Shown here piece by piece: positions 34,810 through 44,688 of a stretch of 64,000 bases of DNA (its first letter is position 1; every line of letters begins with the position of its first letter). Where the stretch lies: the NCBI RefSeq assembly GCF_048569485.1, contig NC_134364.1:128069089-128133088 (forward strand). The letters run 5' to 3'. The notes under the pieces were generated by a model. The model worked only from the letters and a program-made list of their open reading frames with translations. It had not been told where the DNA came from and made no database searches. Made by a program: the position numbers and the translations under genes. The stretch comes from Anomaloglossus baeobatrachus. Its lineage: Eukaryota; Chordata; Amphibia; Anura; Aromobatidae.

Positions 34810-36297
34810 TGTGTCGACATGGACACCCAATGCCTCTCATGGGTTAAAGTTTCTTAACATTCAGCCAGACTGTCATGATTCGCCTCCCTATACACATGGC
34901 TAGGGGGCGGAGCCTTCTCTCGGGCCTCACTTCCGGCCCCTGGATGCCTTAAAAGCTGACACTTCAGTGAACCAGCGCCAGCTATAAGCTTAGCTCTGCT
35001 TTGCCTGTGATTGCTGGTCCTGTGAGTGATATCCTGATCTGTCTGTTCCTGTGCCCCCGTGCCCTTGTCTGTGTTCTGTCCCCTGGTCGTCCCTCCTGTC
35101 CTGTGTCCCCCCTCCTATTTCTCCACTCAGTTGCTTCCTCTGGTACTGACCTTAGCCTGACTTTGACTTCGCTTCTGCTTGCTCCTCCGGTCCTGCTTCT
35201 GCCCGTACGGTGTTTGACCCAGCCTGTCTCACTATTCCTCACATACCCTGCAGTTCTGCCTCTCAGCTGTGCTGATTAGGCAGTGCATGAGAACACTGTG
35301 CATTTCCTTCCTGGTTCTCATTGCTCTGTGTAGTGTCGTCTGCTGCAGAGCTCTGGCTCCCCCTGGTGGCAGCATTACACAGACGTATTGTTCTTATGTG
35401 TGCTAAGTCATGTTTGCTTAGCTATTGTTTTTCCAGACCCTTCCAGTAATCATTGTATTGTAGTTGTGTATTGCTAATGTAATTACCTTAGTAGTCATTG
35501 TCTAGTCTGTGCATTCCAGACTACATGTATACCCTCAGTTTTTCTGTAGACATCATTTGGATGAACATTGTCCATGCAGCTTGAAATTCATCCAATGGGA
35601 GAGACGATCTTGTCCAACCAATCGATGAGGACGCAGTGTATCCAAGTGGAAGGCTGTGGCTATAAAAGGGATTTCTTTAAGCCACCAGGTGGTTGTTGAT
35701 GGATGCTGATGGATCCAGTCTAAGCTCTTAGGAGCTGACTAGAGGATCAGGATACCTTATGGCTTCAATCTAGGGACTCCGGTTCCGGTTGGAGACCGTA
35801 TCCACAGTCTAGGGATTTTGACTCCGGCTGCCAGGATTATATCATCATACCAGGACTACCTAAGGAGGACACTCAGGTTGGGACAGTTCAGTCACCTGGT
35901 ACAGACTTTGCAGACCTCACACAGCTTCCTAAATCTGGCGCTATTCCTTTCTCGGTGGATGCCTGCCGAAAGCGGGGTGCTGCTGGATTGGAGTAAGTGG
36001 CCCTGGAAGCTCTGAGACATGGACATTCTAAATCCCTGGTGAGCCAGCAGAAGGGTGAGACTCTGTTGCCTGTTACATTTGTGTGTTTTGCTGGTTATGT
36101 GTTATGTGCCGTTAATTGTTTGGGGATCCAATAAAGTCTAATTATTGTGGTTCCCTCACCCTGTGTTGTCAGAGTAGTGTTACGCCCATGGTTAAGGAGG
36201 CCGGCGTTCAGTTGGGATGAGCCCTGAGCCACGCTGTCTTTCTAAAGGCGACGGGTTTTAGCGGACAAGAGCACCCACTGACCCCCGTGTCTCCACA
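34810..36297 (+). mobile_element. Solo LTR of the same family, opposite orientation to its host element
   Basis: Reads forward from TGTGTCGACATGGACACCCA to GTGTCTCCACA and is flanked by a perfect ACCTC duplication (34,805-34,809 and 36,298-36,302). It matches the reverse complement of the LTRs at 33,069 and 37,740 once the insert at 34,871-35,379 is set aside. Confidence 0.85.
34871..35379 (+). mobile_element. 509-bp solo LTR nested in a solo LTR
   Basis: Begins TGTCATGATTCGCCTCCC and ends GGCAGCATTACA, with a perfect CAGAC duplication (34,866-34,870 and 35,380-35,384). The other two copies of the surrounding LTR are uninterrupted here (AATTCAGC...ATGTATTGTTC on the matching strand), which proves the insertion. 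A different LTR family. Confidence 0.85.
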
Positions 36298-37739
36298 ACC
36301 TCTTCCTGGTCAGACACCAAAATAACAGGGGTGGGGATGCTGTTCATAAGATCCACATCAGCCTTGCTCTGGTCAGTCTCCACAATGACAGGTATGGGGA
36401 GGCTGTTCACAAGTCCCACAGCGATCGCTTCCTGGTTGGTCCCCAAATTATCAGGTGTGGGGAGGCTGTCCACAAGTCTCACATCAACCTCTTCCTGGTC
36501 ATTTCCCAAAATAACTGGTGTGGGGACGGTGTCAATAAGCTCCACACCAGCCTTGCTCTGGTCAGTCTCCACAATGACAGCTATGGGGAGGCTGTTCACA
36601 AGTCCCACATCGATCGCTTCCTGGTTAGTCCCCAAAATACCAGGTGTGGGGAGGCTGTTCACAAGCTCCACCTCGACCTCTCCCTGGTCAGTCCTTAGGT
36701 CCAACTGCACACATGCCAGAGGGATGTCCGAGCGCTGGCCCCCAGCAAGGGTGATGGTCACTTGGCCGCCAGGTAAATGATGTTCTGTGGGAACAATATC
36801 TGGGCTGACCAGGGTGATGGAAGATCCAGTGTCTTGAAGTCCCTGAGCCTGTATATCACCGACCTTGACCGCCTGGATGTGGGGATGGAGGTTGGCTGGT
36901 GTACGGTGTCCGGCCTGCCGTATGGTGTCGACTGGGTAAACCACTTCCTCAGCTATTGGTGTTTCTCGGGAGTAGCATTCCTCAGGTTTCGTTGGTTCAT
37001 TTTGGCATATGTTGACTGGTTGGACTGGCAGACGGGCTCCAAGCATGCGGCCTCTGTTTTGGAGACAATCTTTATCGATATGTCCATGGCGCCCACATGT
37101 ATAACAGCGCCGTAGATTGGGCAAGTCACAGGCCCTGTTTGTAGACCTTTGTTTCGGTGCAGCTTCTGCTGGGTGACGGGACCATCCTTCTCTAGCGGCT
37201 TGTGTTAGCAGTACGGCAGCTGGAACTCCATAAACATATTCCAGAACACAAGCCCTCTCTTCTCTTGAGGATTTAGGCCCCTATGCAGTCAACAACGCTG
37301 TGGCTTGGGCCATTTTGGACCAAGTTGATTCCCGATTGTCACTAGATCCATGATGTGGCACATAGATTAAATCCTCTGGGTCAATATCGGCGGGATTCTC
37401 ATCGTCCTCTGCATCATTCTGGGCATCCCAACGGACTAATTTCCTGATCAAGTTCGACTGAGTGTCAGCGTTCCTGTTGTCAATCTTTCGCCTCTGGCAC
37501 AGATCCTGTAGCATCCATTTACTACTTCGGTCGTATCTCCTCTCTGGTCCTTGTCCCATGGCTGAGCTCGTGGGGTTGGACATGGCAGCGTCCGAAACCT
37601 GAATGCCTCCCCTATGGCCTGCTGGGTATGCTTATGTGCCTCTCTGGTTGTTGAGCCCTGGACGGTGTCCACGAACACCAGTCCTCTGCAGCTCCCCTGG
37701 ATAACACAGGCTGAGTAGTATCCCACCACTGCCACCAAT
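36298..37739 (-). CDS. Fossil gag-protease region
   Basis: The minus strand carries an N-terminal gag piece (SKWMLQDLCQRRKIDN near 37,510), a CCHC knuckle CYTCGRHGHIDKDC near 37,100 and an aspartic-protease active-site motif QDTGSSITLVS near 36,830. A run of repeated phrases (VNSLPTPGILGTNQEAIDVG type, about 25-30 residues each) follows. Next to the LTR is TGGTGGCAGTGGTGGGAT, close to a tRNA-Leu type primer site. Fossil and broken. Confidence 0.6.
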
Positions 37740-38363
37740 TGTGGAGACACGGGGCTCAGTGGGTGCTCTCCTGTGGAGACACGGGGGTCAGTGGGTGCTC
37801 TCCTGTGGAGACACGGGGCTCAGTGGGTGCTCTCGTCCGCTGGCCCAGCCACCTTTAGAAAGACAGCGTGGCTCAGGGCTCATCCCAACTGAACGCACGA
37901 CCTCCTTTACTGTGGCGGAACACTACTCAGACAAGACAGGGTGAGGGAATCACGATATACAGACTTTATTGGATCCCCAAAATATTAACGGCACATAAAC
38001 AGCAAAATACACAAATGTAACAGGCAACAGAGTCTCCCCCTTCCGCTGGCTCACCAGGGTTTAGAATGTCCATGTCTCAGAGCTTCCAGGGCTACTTACT
38101 CCAATCCAGCAGCACCCCGCTTTCGGCGGGCACCCACGAGAAAGGAATAACGCCAGATTTAGGAAGCTGGCTGAGGACTGCAAAGTCTGTAGTCAGATGA
38201 CTGGGTTGTCCCAAGCTGGATTCCTTCCTTATGTAGTCCTTGGTATCACAGCCGAATCCTTGCATTCAATGCTGAAGTCCATATAGTGTTACTAGAAGGT
38301 GGCCCGATTCTAACGCATCAGGTATTCTAGAATTTACGTATTGTGTAGTTAATGTATGATTTT

Positions 38364-38368
<5 letters not shown>

Positions 38369-38406
<38 letters not shown>
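38369..38406. repeat. (TA)n microsatellite
   Basis: About 19 uninterrupted TA dinucleotides inside the Helitron, followed by about 420 bp of TGTG-rich sequence up to 38,830. Confidence 0.95.
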
Positions 38407-38415
<9 letters not shown>

Positions 38416-38832
38416 GTGTAGTTGCCAGTGTTTGTGTAGGGGCTGTAAATGTTCTGGGTGTTGTCTGGGTGTGGGGGTGTGTGAGAGCGGTGTTGTTTGT
38501 GTGTTGCGTTGTGTGTGTTGCGTTGTTTGTGGAGCGCTGTGTGTCTGTAGCGTTCTGTGTGTGGTGCTGTGTGTGTTGCGCGGTTTGTGTGGCTGTGGGG
38601 TGCGTGTGTGTGTTTTGGGGGGAGGTATGTTTTGTGCAGTGTGTGTGTTGCGCGGTAAGTGCGTATATTTATGTATGCCGCTGTGTTTGTGTGTTGGGTG
38701 TTGTGTGTATGCGGCGTTGTCTCTGTGTGTGTGGGTGTCTGTGTAGGGCGGTGTTTGTGGTTCCCAGTGTGTGTGGGGTGTGTTGTGCGGTGTGCGTGTG
38801 GCGGTGTGTGTGTGTGTTTTGGGGGGAGGTGT

Positions 38833-39655
38833 GCACCCCCATCGTGCTCCATCCCCCATGCTGCGCACCCCCCATCGTGCTCCTTCCCCCATGCTGCGCA
38901 TCCCCATCGTGCTCCATCCCCCATGTTGTGCACCCCCATTGTGCTCCATCCCCTATGCTGCGCACCCCCCATCGTGCTCCATCCCCCATGCTGCGCACAC
39001 CCCATCGTGCTTCATCCCCCATGCTGCGCACCCCCCATCATGCTCCATCCCCCATGCTGCGCACCCCCCATCTTGCTCCATCCCCCATGCTCGACACCCT
39101 CCATCGTGCTCCATCCTCCATGCTGCACACCCCCCATTGTGCTCCATCCTCCATGCTTCGCGCCCCCCATCGTGCTCCATCCCCCATGCTGCACACCCCC
39201 CATCGTGCTCCATCTCCCATGCTGCACCCCCCCATCGTGCTTCATCCCCCATGCTGCGCACCCCCCATCGTGCTACATCTCCCATGCTGCGTACCCCCCA
39301 TCGTGCTCCATCCCCCATGCTTCGCACTCCCCATCGTGCTCCATCTCCCATGCTGCACACCCCCCATCGTGCTCCATCCTCCATGCTGCACACCCCCCAT
39401 CGTGCTCCATCCCCCATGCTGCACACCCCCCATCGTGCTCCATCCTCCATGCTGCACACCCCCCATTGTGCTCCATCCTCCATGCTGTGCACCCCCCATC
39501 GTGCTCCATCTCCCATGCTGCACACCCCTTATCGTGCTCCATCTCCCATGCTGCACACCCCCCATCGTGCCCCATCCTCCATGCTGCACACCCCCCATCG
39601 TGCTCCATCCTCCATGCTGCACACCCCCCATCGTGCTCCATCCCCCATGCTGGGG
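38833..39655. repeat. 33-bp minisatellite in Helitron
   Basis: About 25 units of CATCGTGCTCCATCCCCCAT plus GCTGC and a C-run, at 33-bp spacing with occasional one-base changes. It gives long false ORFs on both strands because 33 is a multiple of three. Confidence 0.93.
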
Positions 39656-39750
39656 CCGCCGGGGGCGGGTCCAAGCGTGGCAATGTGTGCCGGGGCAGGG
39701 CTGAGCGGGCGAGGCGTTAGCGTATGCCGGCTCCCTGCACATGTGTACCG

Positions 39751-39854
39751 GGAGCCGGTGTACGCTGGTAACCATGATACACATCGGGTAACTAAGGGAA
39801 GCGCTTCCTATAGTTACGCAATGTGTATCATGGTTACCAGCGTACACCGGCTCC
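39751..39854. repeat. ~104-bp near-perfect palindrome
   Basis: The outer 34 bases of each arm (starting GGAGCCGGTGTACGCTGGTA) are exact reverse complements. The inner arms continue with a few mismatches to the centre AAGCGCTT at about 39,799-39,806. Partial relatives of the arm (CCGGCTCCCTGCACATGTGT and GGGAGCCGGTGTAC) flank it at about 39,727 and 39,949. Confidence 0.9.
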
Positions 39855-40867
39855 ATCACAATCCCAGCATCGCAAGGTTATGTCCGCCGGGGGCGGGGCC
39901 AAGTGTGCCAAAGTGTGGCGGGGGCGAGCGGGCGAGGCGTCAGTGTATGCCGGCTCCCTGCACATGTGTACCGGGAGCCGGTGTACTCTGGAGCGGGCGA
40001 TGCGTGCGGAGGGCCGGGGCAAGTGGCTAATCCATGCGGGGGGCGGGGCCAGGCCGAGGCGAGCGGCCAATCCATGGGGGGGCGGGGCCAGGCCGAGCCC
40101 AGCGGCCAATCCGACAGTTGTCACTCTAACGACACTGTCACGGTGACACTGTCACGGTGACAAAATTTTGGAGCAAGACAGACAGACAGACAGAATAAGG
40201 CAATTATATATATAGATAATCTAGGTTATGGCTTGCCAATCGGATCCGCAGGTCCTAGATGGGTAAGCATGTAGCAAGAGTCTCTGGTATGATGATATAA
40301 TCCTGGCAGACGGAGTCGAAATTCCTAGACTGTTGTTATGGTCTCCAATCAGAATCGGAGTCCCTAGTTTGAAGCCATGTAGCCAAGTGATCCTCTAGTC
40401 GGAGCCAAAGTCCCTAGACTGAATCCACAAGGTATCCTGGTTATGATCCCGTAGCCAGCTCCTAAAAGCTTAGACTGGATCAATCAGCATCCATCAACCC
40501 TGGTGACTCCAAGAAGTCCTCTTTTATAGCCATAATCTTCCCTTCGGATATACTGTGCCCTCAGTGGATTGGCTGCTTCTATTATTGGATTGAATTTCAA
40601 GCTGCATGGATAATGTTCATTTAAATGATGTGGATAGAAAGACTGAGAATATCTACATGTAGTCTGGAATGCACAGACTAGACAATGGTCACTGAGGTAA
40701 TTTACATTAGATTAGCAATACACAACTTCATTACAATGAATGCTCAGAGGGGCCTGGCAGACACAATAGTTTAGCAAACATGAGTTAGCACACAGAAGAA
40801 CAATACGTCTGGCTGAATTTTAAGAAACTGTAACCCATGCTAGGCATTGGGTGTCCATGTCGTCACA

Positions 40868-40965
40868 CTCTGCATGTGACATCACTGTGGGCATGATCCC
40901 TGCATGTGACATCACTGTGGGCATGATCCCTGCATGTGACTTCACTGTGTGCATGATCCCTACAT
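40868..40965. repeat. 30-bp satellite, segment 3
   Basis: About three units between the LTR element and a LINE-like insert. The monomer is the same as in the other segments. Confidence 0.9.
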
Positions 40966-41535
40966 ATCAATATGGAAAAGGAAAAGAAGGTGTGTAATAA
41001 ATGGGATCACCAAATGATAAATCAGATTAATCAATTTTATTAACAAAATAACACCAAAACTGTGTTAAAAGCATTTAAAACACACAAAACGTGTTCAGAC
41101 AACAAAAGGGTTCTCATACAATAAGGCAAACCCCCACAAGTCACCCCCTCCACATAAATATGTTTCATATAAAAACACACTATGAGCCAATAAATAAAGG
41201 CAAAGCCTCAACACTGATGGATAGAGATGCAGATATCAAATAACAGACAAACATAATGCATCTAGTACATACATGAAAATACATGGAGATCAATAAATAC
41301 CATCTCAGTCAGAGGTCAGGATAGAAAAATCAGCATACAGAAGCAAATGACGCAAGGATAATGGAGGGAGGACAAGGACACCCCCCTCCCCCACCAACGC
41401 GTGTCTCCACCCCAAGAGTGGCTTCCTCAGGGAAAAATGGGGAATTTTTCCATATTGTTCTGTAACTTCAGGTGTGTTATTTGGACTGATCCCAATCCTT
41501 ATATCCATAGTACCCTCACAAACTTTTCATTCCAA
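40966..41535 (-). mobile_element. LINE-like insert (3' part), class uncertain
   Basis: TGATCCCTACAT before it and TGATCCCTGCAT after it (40,954 and 41,536) form a 12-bp target duplication with one difference, typical of LINE or SINE insertion. On the minus strand it contains CCTGAGGAAGCC and ACACGCGTTGG, a pairing of motifs I associate with dispersed vertebrate retroposons. It ends in AT-rich sequence including AATAAAATTGATT. No ORF survives. Family assignment is tentative. Confidence 0.5.
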
Positions 41536-43105
41536 TGATCCCTGCATGTGAGATCACTGTGTGCATGATCCCTACATGTGACATCACTGTGTGCATGATC
41601 CCTACATGTGACATCACTGTGTGCATGATCCCTACATGGGACATCACTGTGTGCATGATCCCTACATGGGACATCACTGTGTGCATGATCCCTACATGGG
41701 ACATCACTGTGTGCATGATCCCTGCATGTGTCATCACTGTGTGCATGATCCCTACATGGGACATCACTGTGTGCATGATCCCTGCATGTGTCATCACTGT
41801 GTGCATGATCCCTACATGGGACATCACTGTGTGAGTGATCCCTGCATGTGAGATCACTGTGTGCATGATCCCTACATGTGACATCACTGTGTGCATGATC
41901 CCTACATGGGACATCACTGTGTGCATGATCCCTACATGGGACATCACTGTGTGCATGATCCCTACATGGGACATCACTGTGTGCATGATCCCTGCATGTG
42001 TCATCACTGTGTGCATGATCCCTACATGGGACATCACTGTGTGCATGATCCCTACATGGGACATCACTGTGTGCATCATCTCTACATGTGACACCACTGC
42101 GTGCATGATTCTTACATATGACAACACTGTGTGCATGATCTCTGCATGTGACATCACTGTGTGCATGATCCCTACATGGGACATCACTGTGTGCATGATC
42201 CCTACATGGGACATCACTGTGTGCATCATCTCTACATGTGACACCACTGCGTGCATGATTCTTACATATGACAACACTGTGTGCATGATCTCTGCATGTG
42301 ACATCACTGTGTGCATGATCCCTACATGGGACATCACTGTGTGCATGATCCCTACATGGGACATCACTGTGTGCATCATCTCTACATGTGACACCACTGC
42401 GTGCATGATTCTTACATATGACAACACTGTGTGCATGATCTCTGCATGTGACATCACTGTGTGCATGATCCCTGCATGTGACATCACTGTGTGCATGATC
42501 CCTACATGTGACAGCACTGTGTGCATGATCCCTACATGGGACATCACTGTGTGCATGATCCCTACATGTGACACCACTGCGTGCATGATCCCTACATATG
42601 ACAACACTGTGTGCATGATCCCTACATGTGACACCACTGCGTGCATGATCCCTGCATGTGACATCACTGTGTGCATGATCCCTGCATGTGACATCACTGT
42701 GTGCATGATCCCTACATGTGACATCACTGTCTGCATGATCCCTACATGGGACATCACTGTGTGCATGATCCCTACATGTGACACCACTGCGTGCATGATC
42801 CCTACATATGACAACACTGTGTGCATGATCCCTACATATGACATCACTGTGTGCATGATCCCTACATGTGACATCACTGTGTGCATGATCCCTGCATGTG
42901 ACATCACTGTGTGCATGATCCCTACATGTGACATCAGTGTGTGCATGATCCGTACATGGGACATCACTGTGTGCATGATCCCTACATGTGACACCACTGC
43001 GTGCATGATCCCTACATATGACAACACTGTGTGCATGATCCCTACATATGACATCACTGTGTGCATGATCCCTACATATGACATCACTCTGTGCATGATC
43101 CATGC
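41536..43105. repeat. 30-bp satellite, segment 4
   Basis: About 52 units. Sub-variants include ACATGGGACATC, ACACCACTGC and ACATATGACAAC. The variant CATCATCTCTACATGTGACA appears at about 42,075, 42,225 and 42,375, a 150-bp (five-unit) higher-order repeat in three copies. It ends at CATGCAGTGTTATG, where unique DNA starts. Confidence 0.95.
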
Positions 43106-44572
43106 AGTGTTATGTAATGTATAGTATGGTATAACGTATTTTGTGATAGAGTAATATATAATGAGTAAGATGTAGCAGTGTTGATAATGCATAGTGTTTA
43201 ATGTAATGAATGTGAAATGCACAGTAACATTTGTGTATGGAAAGTAAAAGGCTACGTCTGCCCAGCAACAGATCATAGGAAGAAAACAGTTAATGTTGGG
43301 ACTAGCCCACCCTGGGAGGGGTCAAGCAAAAGGGAAAGTAACGGTTCATTCTGGAGGAGTCCGGGAAAGCCTAGTGAGCGAACATGACAGACGTGTAGTG
43401 GCTCATTCGTGATGGTCTCACACAGTGGGTGGTTTATGGCAAAAAAGCCAAGGAGACAGAAGGTAAGATAGCATGATCCTCAAGAAAGGCCCGAGATACC
43501 GGATGTGAACAGCCTTGTAACTAGAGGCCGATCCTTGGGAAAAAGGACTCCAGGCTTTAGGAGTTGGAGGCCGGACTCCTTACATCCAGACCCCATCCGA
43601 TGTTACCATCGTGCCTCAGTCAGACCTAATAACAGCTGATCAGAGGGGTCCTGGACTCCCACTGGTCATTCAATGGTAAGGATAGGCCACCAATATCATG
43701 AGAGTTGAGAGTGGACAATCCCAATGGGATCCGTCTGCAGTGTGTAGGTTTGGTTTGTACCCTCCAGTAATGGAGGGCGGTATTGGGGTTATCTCTAGTT
43801 TTGGTTGGAGCTGGCCCTTTGGCTGAGGCTCCCACTGGCCACTTCTTCAAGGCTGTGGACTTCTTGTAATCTTGTGCATATCTGGGTCTGGTTGGAGATT
43901 CGGGGTCATTGGACATTCTATATTTCCCAGGCACTGAGGATTTTGGAGATTCGTGAAAGCCCAGTAATCTCAGGTAATCCCGGGATTACAGGGCCGGCTG
44001 CTTGTAGACTTATCTCCATGTATGAGGAAGTAATAATGTGGTGTCAGAGGCCAGCATAGATGGGCTGAACAATGGGACTAAGCTCCGCAGGAATCTGCGA
44101 CATCCCCTTTAATCCTCCTAAAAACACTCCACGCTCTAGTAAAGATTATCGCTCCCTATAAGAGAAAGCGAGGTTATCCGAGCCCCAAAGTCTCCACCAA
44201 AATCATCGTCAGCACAAAGCTGCTGGAAATGGGTTTCTCACTATAATGCTTATGGTATTTAGCAGAACTGTGAATTCAGCTCTGGGTGTAACTGTAGTAG
44301 AGGACATAATAAGTAGAACATTAATATATGGAAAATGAGGATGAACCAGCGCTGAGCAGAATTTCGCATGTCACAGAGTGACGGCCTCTAATGACCATTT
44401 CTTTAGGGATGATACAGGAATCTAATTGACATCAGCGGCTAATATTCACCTCGTCTGGATATCATTATAACAGCCTGGAATTCTAATGAGTCTCCGATGA
44501 TGTCATCACTGATTATTCTCCACAACAATTATGGAATGTTGCCGGAATTCTGAAGAACCAGGTCCTGGGAGC

Positions 44573-44611
<39 letters not shown>

Positions 44612-44688
44612 GTCCAACATACAGTATGCAGCAACGTACAATATGTCTGTCACTTGCTTACCAAGCACTGATGGGTTTTCAGGTCTCA
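43106..44688. other. Mostly unannotated DNA between two satellites
   Basis: No host gene recognised. At about 43,610-43,720 there is a dispersed-repeat-like phrase (AACAGCTGATCAGAGGGGTC, GGATAGGCCACCAATATCA) that I think is a common frog interspersed repeat, at low certainty. A CAT trinucleotide run of about 13 units lies at 44,573-44,611. Confidence 0.4.
44573..44611. repeat. (CAT)13 microsatellite
   Basis: Uninterrupted CAT trinucleotides about 80 bp before the 29-bp satellite. Confidence 0.95.

Larger units (their letters stand above)
38292..40216 (-). mobile_element. Non-autonomous Helitron
   Basis: Read on the minus strand the element starts TCTATATATATAATTGCC and ends CCTTCTAG, fitting the 5'-TC and CTRR-3' rule. 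Just before the 3' end, CCTGAT and ATCGGG can pair as a hairpin around GCGTTAGA. The host LTR is split exactly between A and T (GATTA and TAACA) with no target duplication, as the intact LTR at 33,069 shows. No Rep/helicase is present. Its cargo is a GT-rich stretch, a TA repeat, a 33-bp minisatellite and a large palindrome. Confidence 0.85.
33069..40867 (-). mobile_element. LTR retroelement (gag-protease), reverse orientation, heavily nested
   Basis: The minus-strand order is 5' LTR (37,740-40,867), primer site, gag-protease interior, polypurine tract, 3' LTR (33,069-34,225). CCCTG (33,064-33,068) and CTCTG (40,868-40,872) flank it, a 5-bp duplication in the 30-bp satellite with one difference. 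Nested inside are a forward solo LTR (34,810-36,297) that itself holds another solo LTR (34,871-35,379), and a Helitron in the 5' LTR. The interior is short, with no recognisable polymerase. Ty3/gypsy-like. Broken. Confidence 0.85.
37740..40867 (-). repeat. 5' LTR, split by a Helitron
   Basis: Matches 33,069-34,225 on both sides of 38,292-40,216. The end next to the primer site (37,740-37,835) contains three tandem copies of a 32-bp segment, GTGGAGACACGGG to GTGCTCTC. The other LTR copies have it once. Confidence 0.8.

Noticed and set aside
38349-40030. Pro/Cys-rich frames of 350-450 codons
   Set aside because: Translations of GT-rich DNA and the 33-bp minisatellite inside a Helitron.
38292-40216. 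LINE or Penelope-type origin for this insert because of the GACAGACAGA and TATATATA end
   Set aside because: The ends, hairpin, A/T junction and absence of target duplication fit a minus-strand Helitron far better.
25896-43276. His/Cys-rich repeat peptides (DHAHSDVTCR, HHCVHDPCMG) resembling metal-binding or zinc-finger proteins
   Set aside because: They come from the 30-bp satellite, appear in several frames on both strands and stop exactly at array edges.
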